Positions 1 to 12,141 of a DNA stretch of 64,000 bases are shown here, one piece after another. The DNA lies in NCBI RefSeq assembly GCF_903772925.1, contig NZ_LR812090.1, positions 3,969,005 to 4,033,004 of the forward strand. The letters are read 5' to 3'. The notes under the pieces were generated by a model that was not told the origin of the DNA, did not search any database, and saw only the letters and a program-made list of their open reading frames with translations. Position numbers and translations under genes: made by a program. Each line of letters begins with the position of its first letter. The stretch's first letter is position 1. This stretch comes from Alteromonas macleodii. GTDB taxonomy: Bacteria; Pseudomonadota; Gammaproteobacteria; Enterobacterales; Alteromonadaceae.

Positions 1-424
1 AAGCGAAAAGTACTTCCCAGAAACCACCAACAGCAAAAGTTACTGCATAAATAGGTAGCCAGAAACATGCACCGTAGAAAAATAGACCTAAAATGCCAGC
101 ATTTGTCAGATCACCACCTAATGCAGTGAAAAGACCCGCCTGCCATGTGTCAGGCAGCGTTCCCGCACCAGCAGCAATAGCTTCTTGCGCTTGGAAACCA
201 ATGTTATACATACCAAAGAACATAGCTGGGAATGTTGCCATCCATACCATGATCATGATGCGCTTAAGGTCAATGCTGTCACGCACGTGCGTGTTAGCTT
301 TGTTTACTTTACCTGGCGTATAAAAGATGGTCGCTGCAGCTTCGTAAAGCGCGTACCATTTTTCATGCTTACCACCCGGCTCGAAATCCGGCTCAATTTT
401 TTCTAAATACGCTTTTAAACCCAT
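1..424 (-). CDS. nqrB: Na+-translocating NADH:quinone reductase subunit B, N-terminal part (truncated by window edge)
   Basis: This is the first 141 codons of NqrB, a membrane subunit of the Na+-pumping NADH:quinone oxidoreductase that carries covalent FMN and takes part in Na+ transport. The translation starts [18 protein letters not shown] and continues through the first membrane segments ([14 protein letters not shown], then WLPIYAVTF), which is typical of the family. The ATG lies only 3 nt after the nqrA stop codon, so the two genes are almost certainly co-transcribed and translationally coupled. The rest of the gene, and presumably nqrCDEF, lies outside the window. Confidence 0.95.
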   Translation of the reverse strand, partial: MGLKAYLEKIEPDFEPGGKHEKWYALYEAAATIFYTPGKVNKANTHVRDSIDLKRIMIMVWMATFPAMFFGMYNIGFQAQEAIAAGAGTLPDTWQAGLFTALGGDLTNAGILGLFFYGACFWLPIYAVTFAVGGFWEVLFA

Positions 425-427
425 GAC

Positions 428-1768
428 TTAACCCTCTTTCTCTATCGTGGTCAAACAGTCGCGTAAGATAGGAGCGTAGTTGTATTTGCCTGGGCATACA
501 TAAGTACACAGTGCCAAATCTTCTTCGTCCAACTCTAAGCAACCCAACGTCTGAGCACCGTCAGTATCACCAGAAATCAGGTCCCTAAGCAGAAGCGTAG
601 GAATGATATCTAGGGGCATAACGCGTTCGTAATTACCAATTGGAACCATAGAGCGTTCTGAACCATTGGTAGTTGTTGTCATATCATATTTCTTGCTACC
701 ACTTAGATGACCTAAGTAAGCGCGTGTCACTGAGTGTTGGTTTGAACCAGGTAGGATCCAACCAAACAATTTCTTCTCGTGACCTTCTTTTAATAGTGAA
801 ACTTGGGTGTGGAAACGACCTAAGAAACCGTGTACGCCCATTGCAGTGGTACCGTTAAGTACAGAACCAGAAACAACACGTACTTCACCGTCTACCTGCT
901 CGTTCGCAGTTAGCTCGGTCACGTCTGCGCCAATTACAGTGCGCACTAGACGTGGGTTTGTTGCAGCAGGACCTGCAATTGAGATAACACGGCGGTTATC
1001 TAATTCACCCGTAGTTAGCAATGCACCAATCGCCATAACGTCTTGGTAATTGATGTGCCAAACCGTTTTGTTCATGCCGGCTGAATCAAGGAAGTGGATA
1101 TGAGTACCCGGTAGGCCCGCAGGGTGAGGACCGCCAAACTCTTCAACATCAACTGCCGCATCGCCAGTAGCAACAGAAGCACCTGCCGCTTTACAAACGT
1201 AAGTTTTGCCACCACTCAATTGCGTTAGCGCTTTAAGACCATTTACAAAATCGTCTTGGCGCTCAGCAATAATCACAGCAGGATCTGCTGCAAGTGGATT
1301 AGTATCCATTGCTGTAACGAAAATTGAGTTTGGTACAGAGTCTAGCTGAGGCGATTTGCTGAATGGACGTGTGCGTAACGCTGTCCACATGCCTGACTCT
1401 ACAAGGATTGACTGAAGCTGCTCACGTGTTGCGCTCGCGATCTGGTCAGCTGCAATTTTATCAAATGTTACGGCATCACTGCCGTTCACTTTGATAACTA
1501 CAGACTGAAGAACACGTTTTGCACCACGGTTAACCTCTACCACTTCACCCGCAGCGGGAGCAGTGAATTTAACGCCAGGATTCTTTTTGTCTTCAAAAAG
1601 AACCTGACCTTTCTTCACTACATCGCCAACTTGGACGTGCATGGTAGGGCGCATACCCACATATTCTTCTCCCAGAATGGCAACGCGCGTTGCAGCAGAT
1701 GCATCAGCAATCTCCTGCTTTGGCGCTCCCTCAATTGGGAGGTCGAGACCTTTCTTGATTTTTATCAT
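428..1768 (-). CDS. nqrA: Na+-translocating NADH:quinone reductase subunit A
   Basis: NqrA is the cytoplasmic-side subunit of the respiratory sodium pump and is implicated in quinone binding. The 446-residue product matches the usual family length and begins [14 protein letters not shown], the conserved NqrA N terminus. An in-frame ATG 26 codons upstream would add residues absent from the family and run through the leader hairpin at 1801-1839, so I chose the internal start. An [18 protein letters not shown] stretch in the middle and CTYVCPGKY near the C terminus are family features. It is the first gene of the nqr operon, followed after 3 nt by nqrB. Confidence 0.96.
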   Translation of the reverse strand: MIKIKKGLDLPIEGAPKQEIADASAATRVAILGEEYVGMRPTMHVQVGDVVKKGQVLFEDKKNPGVKFTAPAAGEVVEVNRGAKRVLQSVVIKVNGSDAVTFDKIAADQIASATREQLQSILVESGMWTALRTRPFSKSPQLDSVPNSIFVTAMDTNPLAADPAVIIAERQDDFVNGLKALTQLSGGKTYVCKAAGASVATGDAAVDVEEFGGPHPAGLPGTHIHFLDSAGMNKTVWHINYQDVMAIGALLTTGELDNRRVISIAGPAATNPRLVRTVIGADVTELTANEQVDGEVRVVSGSVLNGTTAMGVHGFLGRFHTQVSLLKEGHEKKLFGWILPGSNQHSVTRAYLGHLSGSKKYDMTTTTNGSERSMVPIGNYERVMPLDIIPTLLLRDLISGDTDGAQTLGCLELDEEDLALCTYVCPGKYNYAPILRDCLTTIEKEG

Positions 1769-1800
1769 ATGTAATTGCACTACTCTAATAGAAATACCCT

Positions 1801-1839
1801 TTTGCATGACCGCAGAAAACCTGCCTGTCAGCATGCAAA
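1801..1839 (-). promoter_or_regulatory. Structured leader hairpin upstream of nqrA
   Basis: Read on the minus strand, this segment folds into one long nested stem: a 7-bp outer stem (TTTGCAT with ATGCAAA), a 3-bp GAC/GTC stem, and a 4-bp GCAG/CTGC stem closing a GTTTT loop. It ends 32 nt upstream of the nqrA ATG, so it probably lies in the 5' untranslated region. It could be a cis-regulatory RNA or a protein site. Pairing is seen directly; function is inference. Confidence 0.45.
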
Positions 1840-1846
1840 AACGCAC

Positions 1847-2211
1847 TATTAACAGGTGTTAAACACCTTTTTTGTTGATTGATGGAACTTGCTGCAATTG
1901 CTACGGTCAGCCTGTTATGAAGCCGTAACGCATAATTCCTTTAGCGGACGCTTTGTTCGCCCTTTCTATATAGACCACCAGCAGAAATTTACACTTATTA
2001 TTGTTGTTGTGTAGCTGCAATCGCCACTGCTGTTTTGGTAGAGGCAGAAAAGACCCCTACTTAATTTCGGGATTTTAGCATTAACCCATACGTTTGTGCC
2101 ACGCTATTTCAAGATAAAGGCAAATTTTTCTACAATTTAATGTAAACCTTTGGTCTTATTCATTTACATTTTTTTCGCTAGCACCCTATATCGGCTTGTA
2201 ATAATGCACAA
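1847..2211. other. Intergenic region between nqrA and fabV
   Basis: No gene is visible here. It should carry the nqr operon promoter, read leftwards. At 1854-1873 there is a short stem (AGGTG, TTAAA loop, CACCT) followed on the plus strand by five T, which resembles a small terminator, but I see no plus-strand gene that would need it. The part nearest fabV ends in the terminator at 2212-2237. Confidence 0.5.
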
Positions 2212-2237
2212 AAAAGCCGTCAAATCAGACGGCTTTT
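2212..2237 (-). terminator. Intrinsic terminator of fabV
   Basis: A perfect 10-bp inverted repeat, AAAAGCCGTC and GACGGCTTTT with loop AAATCA, lies about 40 nt past the fabV stop codon. On the minus strand the stem ends in a run of T. Confidence 0.85.
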
Positions 2238-2277
2238 GCACAAATAGCATTAAGTTAATTAATGGTAAGTTTAGATT

Positions 2278-3456
2278 TTACCAGTTAACCAACGGGTCAA
2301 CTTCACTGTCGTAATCAACGCTGTCAATGTCAAAACCAAACAGCTTTAGGAACTCATGGTGGTAACCTTTGTAGTCACTTAAGTCATGAAAGTTCTCTTG
2401 TGTCACTTGGTCCCATAGCGCTTTAATTTTCGCTTGGGTAGCATCGTTGGTTTCTTTGCCGTCCATGCGATAGCGATTTGCTTCATCTAGCGTAGGAGTA
2501 TTCCCAAATAGGCACTGTGTGAATAAGCCATGAATTTGTTCAATACAGCCTTCGTGAGTGCCCTCTTCTTTCATCACTTTGTAGATAAGTGAAATATAAA
2601 GGGGCATGACGGGGATGGCAGAACTTGCTTGAGTCACTAGCGCTTTTAGTGAGCTCACGTTTGCTTGTACAAGCAAATCACTGTTTTTGCCGATAATGGC
2701 TGCAGCTGCGCGGTCTAGGTCTTCTTTTGCTTTGCCGATAGTCGCTTGACCGTAAATAGGCCATGTAAGCTCTTTACCTATGTAGGTATAGGCAGTGGTT
2801 TTGCAACCTTCTGCTAGCACATCAGCATCGCGTAGAAAGTCCATCCAACGTTCCCAATCTTCGCCACCCATCACTTTAATAGTGTTGAGGATCTCATCGT
2901 CATTAGCAGGCTCAAGCGCCACTTCATGCACTTTATCTTTATCTGTATCGTAAGTTTTTGTGGTATATGCCTCGCCTACTGGCTTAAGCGTCGACTTGTA
3001 GGTCACACCGGTTTCCGGGTCGGTTCTGCGCGGAGATGCAAGACTGTAGATAACCAAGTCAACCTTACCCATTTCAGCTTTGATTTTTTCGATAGCTGCG
3101 TTTTTAATCTCATCAGAAAAGGCATCGCCATTAATTGTATCTGCATACAAGCCTTTTGCCTTGGCTTTTTCGTGGAACGCTGCAGTGTTGTACCAACCAG
3201 CAGTACCCGTTTTGCGTTCCGTTGGTGGTTTTTCAAAGCACACACCTAGTGTTTTTGCGCCATAACCAAAGGCAGATGTGATGCGTGACGCTAAGCCATA
3301 GCCTGTTGAGCTACCAATAACCAGCACATTTTTAGGGCCTTCGCCTAAGTCACCTTTTGCTTCCACATAAGCAATTTGTTCATCAACCGCTTTAGCACAG
3401 CCTACCGGGTGCGCGTTTGTACAAATGAAGCCTCTCACTTTAGGCTTGATAACCAT
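2278..3456 (-). CDS. fabV: Enoyl-[acyl-carrier-protein] reductase / trans-2-enoyl-CoA reductase FabV
   Basis: FabV carries out the last reduction of the fatty-acid elongation cycle, turning trans-2-enoyl-ACP into acyl-ACP with NADH in the cytoplasm. The 392-residue length suits the family. A Rossmann NAD-binding segment, GSSTGYGLASR, sits at residues 48-58, and the catalytic pair in the FabV spacing Tyr-X8-Lys is Tyr235 and Lys244 (IYGQATIGKAK). FabV enzymes are known to be poorly inhibited by triclosan, in contrast to FabI. A ribosome binding site AAGGAAA precedes the ATG. It stands alone with its own terminator. Confidence 0.97.
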   Translation of the reverse strand: MVIKPKVRGFICTNAHPVGCAKAVDEQIAYVEAKGDLGEGPKNVLVIGSSTGYGLASRITSAFGYGAKTLGVCFEKPPTERKTGTAGWYNTAAFHEKAKAKGLYADTINGDAFSDEIKNAAIEKIKAEMGKVDLVIYSLASPRRTDPETGVTYKSTLKPVGEAYTTKTYDTDKDKVHEVALEPANDDEILNTIKVMGGEDWERWMDFLRDADVLAEGCKTTAYTYIGKELTWPIYGQATIGKAKEDLDRAAAAIIGKNSDLLVQANVSSLKALVTQASSAIPVMPLYISLIYKVMKEEGTHEGCIEQIHGLFTQCLFGNTPTLDEANRYRMDGKETNDATQAKIKALWDQVTQENFHDLSDYKGYHHEFLKLFGFDIDSVDYDSEVDPLVNW

Positions 3457-3787
3457 AATAATTTTCCTTATTTGAGCGTGGGGCTATTGTAATGCCGAAG
3501 CCACTGATAACAACTCGGAGCAGATGGAACTCTGCTGACATTTAATACTCTTTTTCCAGCATATCGCATACATGCATTCTCACCTACAAAACATAGTAGC
3601 ATCACATATTTAGATTTGAAAAAGCGAAACACAAACGACCTCAAAGTATGAGTACATCGCTCGTTTACAAACTAAGCGTTAGAAAAGTACGAGGAATAGA
3701 CTAGAAGATAGAAAGGAATCAAAGATTAAACAAAGAAGAATACAGGTATTCACAGGAGTACCACTGGGCACTCCCGTGAAGAAATCA
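3457..3787. other. Intergenic region between fabV and the FKBP gene
   Basis: No gene is visible in about 330 nt. It must hold the fabV promoter and the 3' end of the isomerase transcript. At 3755-3774 an 8-bp stem (GGAGT-CC arms, ACTG loop) can form on the minus strand with one G-U pair, directly past the isomerase stop, but no clear T run follows, so it is only a weak terminator candidate. Confidence 0.45.
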
Positions 3788-4408
3788 TTAACCTAGAACG
3801 TCAAGAAGTTCTACGTCAAAGATTAGGGTGCTGTAAGGTGCAATAGCTGCGCCAGCGCCTTGCTCACCATAAGCTAGGTCGTGTGGTACGTATAGACGAT
3901 ACTTTGAACCTGCTTTCATAAGTTGAAGTGCTTCAGTCCAACCTTTGATTACGCCGCCTACTGGGAATTCAGCTGGCTGACCACGCTCGTAAGAGCTATC
4001 AAACGTAGTACCGTTTATAAGCGTACCGTGGTAGTGAACACGTACTGTGCTAGAAGCATCTGGAGTCTCGCCGTCACCTTCAGTAACAACTTCGTATTGA
4101 AGACCAGATTCAGTTACGGTTACTTCGTCACGCTTTGCGTTTTCTTCAAGGTACTTTGTGCCTTCTTCAATAACCGCTTTGCTTGCTTCTTCTTTAGCAG
4201 CTTGCATACGCTTGTGAATTTCGCCAAACGCATCACGTAGAGTGTCGTTATCAACCTGAGGTGCTTGACCTGCGAAGGCGTCTTTAAGGCCAGCTACAAC
4301 AGCGTCAATCGCTAGTCCGTCAAACGGATTTGATTGTAGTTGTTGACCCATTTGAAAACCAATGCCGTAGCTTGCTTGGGTTTCTACTGTATTGAATGTA
4401 TCAGTCAC
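3788..4408 (-). CDS. fklB: FKBP-type peptidyl-prolyl cis-trans isomerase (FklB-like)
   Basis: This enzyme accelerates cis/trans isomerisation of peptide bonds before proline and helps protein folding. An N-terminal dimerisation segment (ASYGIGFQMGQQL) is followed by the FKBP domain from about residue 95 (VRVHYHGTLINGTTFDSS, then GVIKGWTEALQLMKAGSKY). I chose a GTG start because an AGGAG site lies at a good distance upstream and the resulting 206 residues equal E. coli FklB; an upstream ATG would add 12 atypical residues. No signal peptide is present, so the protein should be cytoplasmic. Confidence 0.93.
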   Translation of the reverse strand: MTDTFNTVETQASYGIGFQMGQQLQSNPFDGLAIDAVVAGLKDAFAGQAPQVDNDTLRDAFGEIHKRMQAAKEEASKAVIEEGTKYLEENAKRDEVTVTESGLQYEVVTEGDGETPDASSTVRVHYHGTLINGTTFDSSYERGQPAEFPVGGVIKGWTEALQLMKAGSKYRLYVPHDLAYGEQGAGAAIAPYSTLIFDVELLDVLG

Positions 4409-4641
4409 AAGAACTCCTGAAATTAAATTACAAATGCAGTACAAATTTCAAACAAAACGCATATTGCGAGAATGTTTCTGCATTTTCCGGTGCAAGAGTG
4501 TATCACACCACAAAATATCTTGCTTTGAGCAATGTTAACTAGGGTGCAAAAGTATCAAAATGTTGTAAATTATAACCGAAAGTGGTTAGACAAGTCGCAA
4601 AGGACACAGTATGGTTAGGCCCATATATTTAGGAGGAAAGC

Positions 4642-7263
4642 ATGCAAACACACTACGATGCTGAACTGAAAGATACCGTTCGATACCTTGGTAAAACCCT
4701 TGGTGAAACAATCAAAAATCAATTAGGTCAGGAGTGGTTAGACCGTATTGAAAAGATTCGAAAAGGCGGCCGAGCTTCTTATCAGGGAGACGCTACCTGT
4801 AGCGAAGAACTGAAAGAAACTTTCAAAACAATGTCTGACAGCGATTTGCTTACTGTTGGTCGTGCCTTCGCACAATTCTTGAACCTAGGTAATATTGCCG
4901 AGCAAGAATACAACGCGGCGATGAATGTTGATGCATCGATAGATGCTCTGTTTAAACACCTAGATAAAGCAGAACTGACTGCTGACAAAGTACAAGACGC
5001 CGTTGCAAAACTAAACATTGATCTTGTATTAACCGCGCACCCTACCGAGGTTACGCGCCGTACACTTATTCATAAACATAAAGAGCTAGCGGATTGTCTT
5101 CAGGCTGTGCATCAAGCATCGTTAAGTGATGTTGAGCGTAAAAAGATAGAAACACGCATCGCTGACCTTATTGCACAGGCTTGGCACACTGAAGAAATTC
5201 GTTCAGTGCGCCCGACGCCTGTTGATGAAGCGCGCTGGGGCTTCTCGGTCATTGAAAACTCATTGTGGGAAGCGGTACCTGACTTCATGCGCGAGCTTGA
5301 TGGTCGTTTAAACGAAGACTACGACGTATCGCTACCGCTAGACTCGTCACCAGTACAATTTAGCTCTTGGATGGGTGGAGACAGAGACGGTAACCCATTT
5401 GTTACTTCGAAAGTAACTGAGCAAGTATTGCTGCTGGCAAGAAAGCGCGCGGCTAAACTTTTCGCTATCGACCTTGATCGTTTGCAAGTAGAACTTTCAA
5501 TGTACGATTGCAACGAAGAACTACGTGAACAAGTAGGCGATGCAAACGAACCGTACCGCGCCCTACTTCGCCCGTTGGTTAATAAGTTTATTGCTACTCG
5601 TGACGGCATTGCCGACTATCTTGCGGGTAAAAACCCGGACACGTCTAACTGGATAGAAAGCGACGATGAGCTTATCGAGCCGTTAATGCTTTGCTATCAG
5701 TCGCTATTAGACTGCGGTATGCAGGTTGTTGCTAATGGCCTACTTCTAGACACCATTCGCCGTGCTCGCGTATTTGGTATTCATCTTCTACGTCTTGATG
5801 TGCGCCAAGACTCTGAGCGTCACGCAGACGTATTTAGCGAACTCACTCGCTATTTAGGCTTAGGCGATTACGCACAGTGGAGCGAAGCCGACAAGCAAGC
5901 ATTCTTATTGCGCGAGCTTGGTTCGAAACGTCCTCTGTTCCCTGCTCAATGGGATGCATCTGACGATGTAAAAGAAGTACTTGAGACCTGTAAGGTCATT
6001 GCAAAACACAGCAAGCATGGCTTTGGTATCTACATTATCTCTATGGCAAGTGAGCCATCAGATGTCATGGCGGTTCAGCTGCTTCTTCAAGAAAGCGGTG
6101 TAGACTGGCCGATGCCGGTAGCACCACTATTTGAAACGCTTGACGATTTGAACAACTCACCAGATGTAATGCGCAAACTCCTGTCTATCGACTGGTATCG
6201 CGGTTACGTGAAGGGCCGTCAGTTCGTTATGATCGGTTACTCTGATTCAGCGAAAGATGCAGGTGCATTGGCTGCTGGCTGGGCACAGTATCAGTCGCAA
6301 GAAGCATTGGTTGCCATTGCAGAAGAATTCGACGTAAGCCTCACCCTGTTCCACGGGCGTGGCGGTACGATTGGTCGTGGTGGATTGCCAGCACACGCTG
6401 CTATTTACTCACAGCCTCCTGGCTCACTAGAAGGCGGTTTCCGTGTAACAGAACAGGGCGAAACCATTCGCTATAAGTTCGGTATGCCTAAACTGGCTAA
6501 ACGCAGCCTAGGTATTTACGCCAGCGCCATTATTGAAGCCATGTTGTTCCCACCTCCGGCACCAAAAGAAGAGTGGCGTGAGCTTATTACCGCAATGGCA
6601 GCGCAAGGTCGTGATAACTACCGTGCAACTGTACGTCACGATGAAGAGTTTGTACCTTATTTCCGCGTGGCTACACCAGAGCAGGAATTAGGTAAGTTAC
6701 CACTAGGTAGCCGACCTGCAAAGCGTAAGCCTCAAGGCGGTATTGAGAGCCTACGTGCGATCCCATGGATATTTGCCTGGGCACAAACCCGTTTGGTACT
6801 GCCAAGCTGGTTAGGCGTTATGCGCGCTATTGATAGCGTGAAGACTCCTGAGAACGAAAAAGTGGTTAATGAGATGTTCAGCGAATGGCCATTCTACCGT
6901 TCACGTCTTTCTATGCTCGACATGGTGTTCCATAAAGCTGACCCACGTATCAGCGAAGCTTATGACGAGCGCTTAGTACCAAAAGAGCTTAAACACTTTG
7001 GTGAGGCGCTGCGCAGCGAACTTAAAGAAAGCATCTCGTCGCTGTTGGCTATTACAGGCGATGACGACATTATGAAGAACGACCCGCAAGGTAAAGAGTC
7101 GATGGAGATCCGTGCAGCGTATCTTCAACCGCTTCATTACTTGCAAATTGAGCTTCTAGATCGTATCCGTAAAGCCGGTGACGATGCGCAAAACACCAGT
7201 TTAGAGCGTGCTATGATGGTAACGATAACTGGTATCGCTATTGGTATGCGTAACACAGGTTAA
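4642..7263 (+). CDS. ppc: Phosphoenolpyruvate carboxylase
   Basis: This enzyme makes oxaloacetate from phosphoenolpyruvate and bicarbonate, refilling the TCA cycle. The 873-residue product has all family signatures: LTAHPTEVTRRT around the catalytic histidine (His133), GGDRDGNPFVT, FHGRGGTIGRGG near residue 571, RAIPWIFAWAQTR, and the conserved C terminus ending IGMRNTG. A very strong ribosome binding site (AGGAGGAAAG) precedes the ATG. It is transcribed alone and ends at a strong terminator shared with the convergent katG. With mdh and acs in the same window, it belongs to central carbon metabolism. Confidence 0.98.
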   Translation: MQTHYDAELKDTVRYLGKTLGETIKNQLGQEWLDRIEKIRKGGRASYQGDATCSEELKETFKTMSDSDLLTVGRAFAQFLNLGNIAEQEYNAAMNVDASIDALFKHLDKAELTADKVQDAVAKLNIDLVLTAHPTEVTRRTLIHKHKELADCLQAVHQASLSDVERKKIETRIADLIAQAWHTEEIRSVRPTPVDEARWGFSVIENSLWEAVPDFMRELDGRLNEDYDVSLPLDSSPVQFSSWMGGDRDGNPFVTSKVTEQVLLLARKRAAKLFAIDLDRLQVELSMYDCNEELREQVGDANEPYRALLRPLVNKFIATRDGIADYLAGKNPDTSNWIESDDELIEPLMLCYQSLLDCGMQVVANGLLLDTIRRARVFGIHLLRLDVRQDSERHADVFSELTRYLGLGDYAQWSEADKQAFLLRELGSKRPLFPAQWDASDDVKEVLETCKVIAKHSKHGFGIYIISMASEPSDVMAVQLLLQESGVDWPMPVAPLFETLDDLNNSPDVMRKLLSIDWYRGYVKGRQFVMIGYSDSAKDAGALAAGWAQYQSQEALVAIAEEFDVSLTLFHGRGGTIGRGGLPAHAAIYSQPPGSLEGGFRVTEQGETIRYKFGMPKLAKRSLGIYASAIIEAMLFPPPAPKEEWRELITAMAAQGRDNYRATVRHDEEFVPYFRVATPEQELGKLPLGSRPAKRKPQGGIESLRAIPWIFAWAQTRLVLPSWLGVMRAIDSVKTPENEKVVNEMFSEWPFYRSRLSMLDMVFHKADPRISEAYDERLVPKELKHFGEALRSELKESISSLLAITGDDDIMKNDPQGKESMEIRAAYLQPLHYLQIELLDRIRKAGDDAQNTSLERAMMVTITGIAIGMRNTG

Positions 7264-7345
7264 GCACTGTGTTAGCGAAGTGGTTGAATTGACGCATACA
7301 GCTTTATTATGTTGGTCACCTCTCGCTTCGCTAAGCAATAATATA

Positions 7346-7381
7346 AAAAAGCCCGCTTCATCAAAATGAAGCGGGCTTTTT
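7346..7381. terminator. Bidirectional terminator between ppc and katG
   Basis: A perfect 16-bp inverted repeat (AAAAAGCCCGCTTCAT and its complement) closes a 4-nt loop, with T runs on both strands. It lies between two convergent genes and can stop transcription from both sides. Confidence 0.95.
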
Positions 7382-7425
7382 ATTGCTTACGTGTTTTTAC
7401 TTACACTAAAGATAAGTACCACGTA

Positions 7426-10170
<2,745 letters not shown>

Positions 10171-10227
10171 TAGGCTCTCCTGTGCCAAGAATGCCGTGGC
10201 GAAGCCTAAATAGACGCGACAAAAGAG
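10171..10227 (+). repeat. Structured interspersed repeat, copy A (degenerate)
   Basis: The inner segment 10176-10227 aligns with copy B (10318-10369) without gaps. TAGGCTCTCC and GTGGCGAAGCCTA are shared, but the right third has decayed and neither the second hairpin nor the outer right arm is recognisable. It lies 142 nt left of copy B. Confidence 0.7.
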
Positions 10228-10306
10228 GCAGAAATACGTAAGGTCTTAAAAGAGTGATTGTTATCTATAGAAATGAGAACTTGCAATAAGGCCTGTGAAG
10301 GTTATT

Positions 10307-10380
10307 AAAATATAGGCTCTCCACCGCAGGAAAGCGGTGGCGAAGCCTACATGGACGTATTCACGGCGGGCCTATATTTT
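10307..10380 (+). repeat. Structured interspersed repeat, copy B (intact)
   Basis: An 11-bp outer inverted repeat (AAAATATAGGC and GCCTATATTTT) encloses exactly 52 nt. Inside are hairpin 1 (CCACCGC, loop AGGAAA, GCGGTGG) and hairpin 2 (TAC, loop ATGGAC, GTA), then the conserved tail TTCACGGCG. It sits 35 nt past the mdh stop codon, in the 3' untranslated region of that minus-strand gene. See copies D and G for the same plan with different stems. Confidence 0.85.
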
Positions 10381-10415
10381 GGTTGCCTTTTCAGGCTTAC
10401 CCGCCAAAGGCACTA

Positions 10416-11354
10416 TTAGCCGTTTACGAAGTCAACGCCAAGCTTGATGTCGCCACGTAGGCCTTCAAGCATGTCGTTTTTCGCTTTTTCTTCAAACGCG
10501 CTTAGCTCACCGTATGGCAAGATTTCTTCAACACCGTTTGCGCCAAGGCGTACTGGGTGTGCGAAGAATGCTGCGTCGTCGCTGTCGTCAGTTTGTACGT
10601 AAGTGTACTCAACAACGTTCTCACCTTGCATTGCTGCAACTAGAGACAGGCAGAAACGAGCTGCTGCTTGACCCATTGAAAGGGTTGCAGAGCCGCCGCC
10701 AGCTTTCGCTTCAACAACTTCAGTACCCGCATTTTGGATACGAGTAGTTAGGCTAGATACTTCTTCGTCTGTAAACTCTACGCCTTCAACTTGTGAAAGA
10801 AGAGGAAGGATAGTTGTACCAGAGTGACCACCGATTACCGGTACGTGCACAGAAGATACGTCTACATCTTTAAGTTCAGCAACGAAAGTTTCAGCACGGA
10901 TAACGTCTAGTGTCGTTACACCGAAAAGCTTGTTCTTGTCGTAAACGCCTTTAGCTTTAAGCGTTTCAGCTGCAATAGCAACAGTAGTGTTAACTGGGTT
11001 AGTGATGATACCAACACACGCGTTCGGGCAGTTATCAGCTACACCTTCGATTAGGTTTTTAACAATGCCGGCGTTGATGTTGAACAGATCAGAACGATCC
11101 ATACCTGGCTTACGAGGCATACCCGCTGGAATAAGAACTACGTCTGCTCCAGTAAGTGCATCAGCTAGGTCATCTTTACCGTGACCGGTTACTTTTACCG
11201 CAGTGGGGATGTGGCTCAAATCAACGGCAACACCAGGAACAACTGGCGCAACGTCATATAGCGCTAAATCTGAACCTGCTGGCAATTGTGTTTTCAACAA
11301 CAAAGACAGCGCCTGACCAATACCACCGGCAGCACCTAACACGGCTACTTTCAT
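10416..11354 (-). CDS. mdh: Malate dehydrogenase
   Basis: This TCA-cycle enzyme interconverts malate and oxaloacetate with NAD. The 312-residue length equals E. coli Mdh. The Rossmann glycine motif GAAGGIGQ starts near residue 7; substrate-binding Arg81 and Arg87 lie in [11 protein letters not shown]; Asp150 and Arg153 are present; the catalytic His177 is in [14 protein letters not shown] precedes the ATG. It is divergent from argR, the same gene pairing seen in E. coli. Its 3' region runs into structured repeat B. Confidence 0.98.
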   Translation of the reverse strand: MKVAVLGAAGGIGQALSLLLKTQLPAGSDLALYDVAPVVPGVAVDLSHIPTAVKVTGHGKDDLADALTGADVVLIPAGMPRKPGMDRSDLFNINAGIVKNLIEGVADNCPNACVGIITNPVNTTVAIAAETLKAKGVYDKNKLFGVTTLDVIRAETFVAELKDVDVSSVHVPVIGGHSGTTILPLLSQVEGVEFTDEEVSSLTTRIQNAGTEVVEAKAGGGSATLSMGQAAARFCLSLVAAMQGENVVEYTYVQTDDSDDAAFFAHPVRLGANGVEEILPYGELSAFEEKAKNDMLEGLRGDIKLGVDFVNG

Positions 11355-11464
11355 ACCATTTCTCCTATGGGATTACTTCACGTATTTAAACGGAACGTCA
11401 CACTAATGCAACGCGGGGGAAAACTCAATCACCGGATCGTCTTATTAACGTTATTTATGGCGAT

Positions 11465-11502
11465 TTTCATTCGATATTCATTATCATGAATGATTATGCA
11501 AA
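11465..11502 (+). promoter_or_regulatory. Pair of ARG boxes in front of argR
   Basis: Two 18-bp sites resemble the ARG-box consensus built around TGAAT-N4-ATTCA. Box 1 has the core TCATT-CGAT-ATTCA (11467-11480) and box 2 has TGAAT-GATT-ATGCA (11487-11500). They are separated by 2 bp. From memory, E. coli argR also has 2 bp rather than the usual 3. The pair lies about 90 nt upstream of the argR ATG in the mdh-argR intergenic region, so autorepression by ArgR is the likely role. Confidence 0.65.
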
Positions 11503-11591
11503 GAAATTGCGCAAAGTCTACCTGTACGGCACAATATACGCATACTAAATACAATTCCTTACGATAACACTTAAAAAAGAAAAGAGCGCTA

Positions 11592-12056
11592 ATGGCAAAC
11601 GCAAAACAAGAGCAACTCATCAAAGCTTTTAAAGAAATCCTAAAAGCAGAAAACTATGGTTCGCAGGGCGAGATTGTTGACGCTTTAAAAGCACAAGGTT
11701 TTGACAATATCAGCCAATCCAAAATCTCTAGAATGCTAAGTAAGTTTGGTGCAGTACGAACCCGAAACGCACGAGGAGACATGGTTTACTGTTTGCCTCC
11801 TGAATTAGGTATGCCTACCGCCAAAAGCCCGCTCAAACAGTTGGTATTAGATATTGTGCACAACAATGTCATGGTTATCATTAGAACTAGCCCAGGTGCA
11901 GCACAGCTTATCGCTCGTCTACTTGATTCATTGAGTAAAAAAGACGGCGTATTAGGGACTATTGCAGGTGATGACACTATTTTCATTGCCCCTGCTGACG
12001 TGACAAGAATTGAAGAATTAAGACAACGCGTTGAAGATTTGTTTGAAAATGTTTAG
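11592..12056 (+). CDS. argR: Arginine repressor
   Basis: ArgR is a hexameric regulator that uses arginine as co-effector to repress arginine synthesis genes. The N-terminal winged helix is recognisable ([26 protein letters not shown], about residues 20-45), as is the C-terminal arginine-binding and oligomerisation domain with [10 protein letters not shown]. The 154-residue length is usual. The upstream region carries a double ARG box, suggesting autoregulation, and the gene is divergent from mdh. Confidence 0.97.
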   Translation: MANAKQEQLIKAFKEILKAENYGSQGEIVDALKAQGFDNISQSKISRMLSKFGAVRTRNARGDMVYCLPPELGMPTAKSPLKQLVLDIVHNNVMVIIRTSPGAAQLIARLLDSLSKKDGVLGTIAGDDTIFIAPADVTRIEELRQRVEDLFENV

Positions 12057-12090
12057 TTAAGGCAACTAAAAGCTGACAAACAAAAAACAA

Positions 12091-12115
12091 GAAACCGCAT
12101 ACAAGATGCGGTTTC
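12091..12115 (-). terminator. Terminator between argR and the DJ-1/PfpI gene
   Basis: A perfect 10-bp stem (GAAACCGCAT and ATGCGGTTTC, loop of 5) lies between two convergent genes. On the minus strand it is followed by TTGTTTTTT, so it serves mainly the DJ-1/PfpI gene. It may also serve argR, though the plus side lacks a T run. Confidence 0.8.
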
Positions 12116-12141
12116 CCAATACGTTATAAGCTAAGATTATC

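Noticed and set aside
93..406. Plus-strand open frames at the left edge
   Set aside because: They are antisense to nqrB, which reads clearly on the minus strand.
1854..1873. Plus-strand terminator-like stem upstream of nqrA
   Set aside because: Stem of only 5 bp and no plus-strand gene ends nearby.
11429..11623. Minus-strand open frame over the argR promoter
   Set aside because: It covers the ARG boxes and the argR start, has unusual composition and no start signal.
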